From JBOGEB01 sp050743125 (GTDB lineage: Bacteria > Actinomycetota > Nitriliruptoria > Euzebyales > Egibacteraceae), in the NCBI GenBank assembly GCA_050743125.1, contig JBOGEB010000199.1, positions 1-7,564 on the forward strand: 7,564 bases of DNA, written 5' to 3'. Shown here piece by piece: positions 6,274 through 7,564 of the stretch. Each line of letters starts with the position of its first letter. Position 1 is the stretch's first letter. The notes beneath the pieces were generated by a model. The model was not told the origin of the DNA, searched no databases, and worked only from the letters and a program-made list of their open reading frames with translations. The position numbers were made by a program, and so were the translations under genes.

Positions 6274-6286
6274 CTCACTTCGACAC
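6267..6286. promoter_or_regulatory. 20-bp inverted repeat, candidate operator
   Basis: GTGTCGA (6267-6273) and TCGACAC (6280-6286) are perfect 7-bp inverted arms around CTCACT. The element lies in the 86-base gap between divergent genes and overlaps the likely -35 box of the ATPase operon. Its size and symmetry fit a dimeric helix-turn-helix regulator. I do not recognise the motif, and no regulator gene is visible in the window. Confidence 0.5.
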
Positions 6287-6311
6287 AGCGCAAGCGCATC
6301 AACACTGCGGT

Positions 6312-6317
6312 CACAAT
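6312..6317 (+). promoter_or_regulatory. Possible -10 box of the NACHT gene
   Basis: CACAAT (4 of 6 with TATAAT) ends 7 bases before the ATG at 6325, the same spacing as the -10 of the divergent ATPase gene. The last seven bases including the ATG (GGGCATG) are identical in both. No -35 at 16-18 bases is recognisable, so the call rests on the -10 and the matching layout. Confidence 0.28.
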
Positions 6318-6324
6318 AGTGGGC

Positions 6325-7564
6325 ATGCAAGGTGGACGGGCTCGACGGCGGTTTGTCCTGCCACTCTTTGTGCTGTGGGTTGTGCTGACCGCGCTTGTGG
6401 CCGTTGCGGGGAACCTGGCCGCGAACGACCCACCGGAGTGGCTGAAGCCGTATGTGCCCTGGGCCTGGCCGGTGTTCCTCGGCGGCTCGTTGCTGCTGGG
6501 ATGGTTGTACTGGCGCGACCGGCCCGCCCGGGAGGGTGGGTCGCGGCTGGAGCTGGACGAAGGGAACCGGCGGCGCATGCTGGAGCGCGTCCGGTCTCAG
6601 GTCGAGGACCTGCTGTGGCAGCCGCCTGACGATCCCGCCCTGATCCGGCTTGGGCTGGTGGCACGCCCGGAGCTGGTCGCAACGCCTCGGGAGCGGTTTG
6701 CGCAGCGGCTGGCCGAGGCCGCCCCGGCAATCGACCGGGCGTTCGACGTGGCGGAGGGAGCGCTGCTGCTGGTCGGAACCCCCGGTGCGGGCAAATCGCG
6801 GCTGCTGGCCCAGCTCGCCCACGTCCTGGTTGCCCGCGCCGAGCAGGACCCGGTCCAGCCGGTACCGGTGGTGGTCAGCCTGGCGTCGTGGGCCGCTCCC
6901 CAGTCGCTGGCCGAGTGGCTGGCCGGCGAGCTGCGCGACCGCTACGACGTGCCGTCCGCGCTCGGCCAGGCATGCGTTGCCGCCGGGCAGGTGCTGCCGC
7001 TGCTCGACGGCCTGGACGAGGCCGACGACCCAGCCGCGTGCATCGCCGCGGTGAACGCCTTCCGGGGCGCCCACGGGCTCGTCCCGGTCGTGGTGTGCTG
7101 CCGGCTCGCCGATTACGAGCGGCTGGGCGTTCGGTTACGGCTGCGGGGCGCCGTCGAGCTGCAGGCGCCGACCCCCCAGCAGACCGAGGACTACCTGGCG
7201 CAGGCGGGCGTCGCGCTGCCGGCGGTCCGGGCAGCCCTTGGGGGCGAGGAGGGCTGGGAGCTGCTGTCCTCGCCGCTCACGTTGAGCGTGGTGGCGCGCA
7301 CCTACCAGGCGCAACCGCAGGCGCTGCTGACCACGGCCGGCACGGCCGCGCAGCTGTTCGACGCCTACATCGACGCGATGCTCGCCCGTCGGCGTACCCA
7401 GCCCGCCCCCGGCAAGTTAACGCCGGCGCCTGCCTACGGGCGGGAGCAGACGCTGGGCTGGCTCGGCTGGCTCGCCCGTGGCATGCGCGACCACCGCCAG
7501 ACCCAGTTCCGCCTCGACCGGCTGCAGCCCACGTGGCTTGCGACGCCCGCGCAGCGGCGGGCGA
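6325..7564 (+). CDS. Membrane-anchored NACHT-type NTPase, C-terminus beyond window
   Basis: The frame is open from ATG 6325 to the window edge, giving 413 residues without a stop. A basic N-terminus (RARRR) precedes two hydrophobic segments (about 10-29 and 46-63). A linker with NRRRMLERVRSQVEDLLW (81-98) follows, then the NTPase core: Walker A GTPGAGKS (151-158), Walker B LPLLDGLDE (224-232) with the DGLDE signature of NACHT domains, and VVVCCR (255-260) as the sensor-like strand. SSPLTLSVV (315-323) and LFDAYIDAML (344-353) match the helical region that follows NACHT modules. NACHT proteins are STAND-class switches that oligomerise on sensing a signal; several bacterial ones act in phage defence, others in signalling. 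The sensor or repeat domain should lie downstream and is not seen, so the function stays open. The gene diverges from the ATPase operon. It has two TTA codons (7135-7137, 7417-7419), unlike the other genes here, which hints at separate origin or control. Confidence 0.87.
   Translation, partial: MQGGRARRRFVLPLFVLWVVLTALVAVAGNLAANDPPEWLKPYVPWAWPVFLGGSLLLGWLYWRDRPAREGGSRLELDEGNRRRMLERVRSQVEDLLWQPPDDPALIRLGLVARPELVATPRERFAQRLAEAAPAIDRAFDVAEGALLLVGTPGAGKSRLLAQLAHVLVARAEQDPVQPVPVVVSLASWAAPQSLAEWLAGELRDRYDVPSALGQACVAAGQVLPLLDGLDEADDPAACIAAVNAFRGAHGLVPVVVCCRLADYERLGVRLRLRGAVELQAPTPQQTEDYLAQAGVALPAVRAALGGEEGWELLSSPLTLSVVARTYQAQPQALLTTAGTAAQLFDAYIDAMLARRRTQPAPGKLTPAPAYGREQTLGWLGWLARGMRDHRQTQFRLDRLQPTWLATPAQRRA

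Noticed and set aside
6247..7074. Minus-strand open frame of 275 codons and other frames opposite or beside the NACHT gene
   Set aside because: They show no recognisable domain and lie over the Walker A and Walker B codons of the NACHT frame; they are shadows.
1..7564. CRISPR array, insertion sequence or toxin-antitoxin pair
   Set aside because: I looked for regular direct repeats, transposase motifs with terminal inverted repeats, and small paired genes, and saw none.

Overview
The window is high-GC bacterial DNA with compact genes, GTG starts at 4-base stop/start overlaps, and a gene set that points to the Actinomycetota. Five protein genes and one tRNA gene lie on the minus strand (about 6240 down to 21). 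A sixth protein gene diverges on the plus strand from 6325 and runs off the right edge. I cannot place the organism below phylum level.

Reading the minus strand in transcription order: two ArsA/Get3-type ATPases (6238-5261 and 5264-4122), a 193-base gap without a gene, a small DoxX-family membrane protein (3928-3470), a class A penicillin-binding protein with one PASTA domain (3453-1096), a membrane-anchored metallophosphoesterase (1099-113), and tRNA-Pro with anticodon CGG (95-21). From memory of the literature, this resembles the conserved actinobacterial neighbourhood Rv3679-Rv3680-whiB4-ponA2-Rv3683 of Mycobacterium tuberculosis and the wblA region of Streptomyces. Here no WhiB-type regulator lies between the ATPases and the PBP; a non-coding gap and a DoxX gene occupy that place.

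The two ATPases look like an obligate pair. The first keeps the signature lysine of the deviant Walker A loop but has lost the DPA switch I motif. The second keeps DPA but has proline where the signature lysine should be. Their reading frames overlap by GTGA, so they are probably translated together. The PBP and the phosphoesterase are coupled by the same overlap. The theme of the locus is probably envelope maintenance and stress protection: peptidoglycan synthesis, a redox-linked membrane protein, and a cytosolic ATPase pair of unsettled substrate.

The 86-base divergent region (6239-6324) holds a perfect 7-bp inverted repeat with a 6-base spacer that overlaps the likely -35 box of the ATPase operon. 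On both sides a -10-like hexamer sits exactly 7 bases before the ATG, suggesting leaderless mRNAs. The plus-strand gene encodes a membrane-anchored NACHT-type NTPase, incomplete at its C-terminus. It carries two TTA leucine codons, while the four lower genes and both ATPases carry none, so it may be accessory or under separate control. No insertion sequence, CRISPR array or complete mobile element is visible.
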